Source: Segeticoccus rhizosphaerae (GTDB lineage: Bacteria; Actinomycetota; Actinomycetes; Actinomycetales; Dermatophilaceae). Taken from it: a DNA stretch of 32,904 nucleotides. Below, piece after piece: positions 31,831 through 32,904 of the stretch. The notes under the pieces are model-generated. The model had not been told where the DNA came from, searched no databases, and worked only from the letters and a program-made list of their open reading frames with translations. The DNA is taken from the NCBI RefSeq assembly GCF_009192725.1, contig NZ_VOHR01000010.1, positions 1 to 32,904 of the forward strand, in the 5' to 3' direction. The position numbers and the translations under genes were made by a program. The stretch's first letter is position 1, and each line of letters starts with the position of its first letter.

Positions 31831-32904
31831 GCCTCACCGGCCGGGTTGACGTTGAGCAGATCCGGGCGGCGCATCCGATCGAGGGCGTGGTGGCCGCCTC
31901 TGGGGTCGAGCTGATCCCTCGCGGCCGCGGCTACATGGCCTGTTGCCCGTTCCACGACGACTCGACCGCCTCGATGTCGGTGGGCGGCGTGCCGGGCCGG
32001 TTCCACTGCTTCGGTTGTGGCGCCGGCGGCGATGTCATCGACTTCGTCCGCCGCCAGCGCGGCCTCGGCTTCACCGAGGCCGTCCACGCCCTCGAACACG
32101 ACTCCCCCGCTCCCCCGTTCCCGGCCCGTGTGCCGCGCAGCTCGCCCGCGCGCCGGTTCACCACGACGGCCGAGCGGGTCATCGAGATCAACGAGCTGGC
32201 CTGGCGCCATTTCACCACCGTTGGGGCGGTCGAGCGGGCTCGGGCCTACCTGCGTGACGAGCGCGGCATCGACGTCACGCATCTGCGGGGCGCGAGCGGC
32301 GGCGCACCCGTCGCCGGGTACGCGCCCGCAACCTGGACCGACCTGACCAGCCACCTGCGCACCCAGGGCGTGACGGACCAGGAGTTGCTCGACGCCGACC
32401 TCGCGCAGACCTCTCGGCAGGGTCGGGTGATCGACACCCTGCTCGACCGACTCGTCCTGCCGGTCCGGGACCCGAACGGACGGGTCCGCGGCTTCATCGG
32501 TCGCGACCTGACCGGCGACCGGCGAGCACCCAAGTACCGCAACCCGACCCGCACCCCCGCGTTCGACAAGGCCACCGTCCTCTACCGGCCCACCGTCCGC
32601 CAGCCGTCCCCCGACGCGACCGTGGTCATCGTCGAGGGCGCGCTCGACGCCCTGGCTCTCGCCGTCCACGCCGCCGTGAACGGCCAGAGCGAGCGGTTCG
32701 TGCCGTGCACCACCAGCGGCGTGACCGTCTCCCGCGCCCAAGCAGTGCAGGTACTCGCTCTGCACCCGCGTCCGCCGGTGATCGCGCTGGACGGCGACAC
32801 CGCCGGCGCCGAGGGCACCGCCCGTTGGGTCCGCGCGCTCTGCCTGGACCGGCACCGACCCGCGCTGGTCACCCGCCTACCCCACGGCCTCGACCCCGCC
32901 GACT
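31827..32904 (+). CDS. DnaG-like primase (CHC2 zinc finger plus TOPRIM), partial
   Basis: The frame is open from ATG 31827 to the window end (359 codons), so the C-terminus is missing. The CHC2 zinc ribbon is clear: Cys40-Pro-Phe-His43 in MACCPFHDD and Cys61-x2-Cys64 in FHCFGCGAGGDVIDF. A linker region contains DTLLDRLVLPVRDPNGRVRGFIGRDL, and the TOPRIM core shows VVIVEGALDALAL and VIALDGDTAG with the metal-binding acidic residues. It makes RNA primers for replication. The compact arrangement and the small coupled partner look like a plasmid or integrative-element primase rather than the chromosomal DnaG. Confidence 0.9.
   Translation, partial: MSLTGRVDVEQIRAAHPIEGVVAASGVELIPRGRGYMACCPFHDDSTASMSVGGVPGRFHCFGCGAGGDVIDFVRRQRGLGFTEAVHALEHDSPAPPFPARVPRSSPARRFTTTAERVIEINELAWRHFTTVGAVERARAYLRDERGIDVTHLRGASGGAPVAGYAPATWTDLTSHLRTQGVTDQELLDADLAQTSRQGRVIDTLLDRLVLPVRDPNGRVRGFIGRDLTGDRRAPKYRNPTRTPAFDKATVLYRPTVRQPSPDATVVIVEGALDALALAVHAAVNGQSERFVPCTTSGVTVSRAQAVQVLALHPRPPVIALDGDTAGAEGTARWVRALCLDRHRPALVTRLPHGLDPAD

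Noticed and set aside
1-32904. CRISPR array or rRNA/tRNA genes
   Set aside because: No regularly spaced repeats and no conserved RNA gene segments were found on reading both strands.

Overview
High-GC DNA (strong G/C bias at third codon positions, frequent GTG/TTG starts, many ATGA start/stop overlaps) typical of an actinobacterium; the genus cannot be told from the sequence. The window has three zones: a mobile/defence-like zone (about 1.2-15.7 kb), a catabolic/transport zone (16.0-31.1 kb), and the start of a further accessory module carrying a DnaG-like primase (31.5 kb to the end).

Zone 1. After the tail of a histidine kinase and its NarL-type response regulator, an accessory stretch with more A/T-ending codons begins. 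It holds an ApeA-like HEPN protein (RNNITH motif) and an OLD-like ATPase-TOPRIM protein. Next comes a wreck of two related tyrosine recombinases, separated by an IS1634-family element whose transposase gene is interrupted, just after its first catalytic Asp codon, by a full group II intron. The intron has a maturase ORF, a canonical domain V and a domain VI with a bulged branch-point A; its precise ends restore the transposase frame. Beyond this lies a coupled pair of genes that both carry a nucleoside-deoxyribosyltransferase/TIR-like (DrHyd-type) domain, one fused to a long helical TPR-like region. Convergent to it is a coupled pair made of a TIR-domain protein and an unrecognised partner. 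A frameshifted ORF, a long hairpin and a three-TM RipA-like membrane protein complete the zone. I read it as a defence island. Its best candidate for a little-described system is the 10.2-12.1 kb pair.

Zone 2. Eight minus-strand genes, nearly all translationally coupled, encode an S9 peptidase, a complete Opp/Dpp ABC importer (binding protein, two permeases, two ATPases), a class III aminotransferase and a two-domain Fe-S flavoprotein of the trimethylamine dehydrogenase / N-demethylase type. A double-domain Lrp/AsnC regulator is transcribed divergently. Beyond it are a MetX-like alpha/beta hydrolase and an AtzG-AtzE-type amidase pair. Together they suggest uptake and breakdown of a peptide-like or N-methylated amino compound; the substrate is inferred, not seen.

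Zone 3. A 125-residue unknown protein is coupled to a CHC2 zinc-finger/TOPRIM primase that runs off the window, so the metabolic cluster has mobile-type DNA on both sides.
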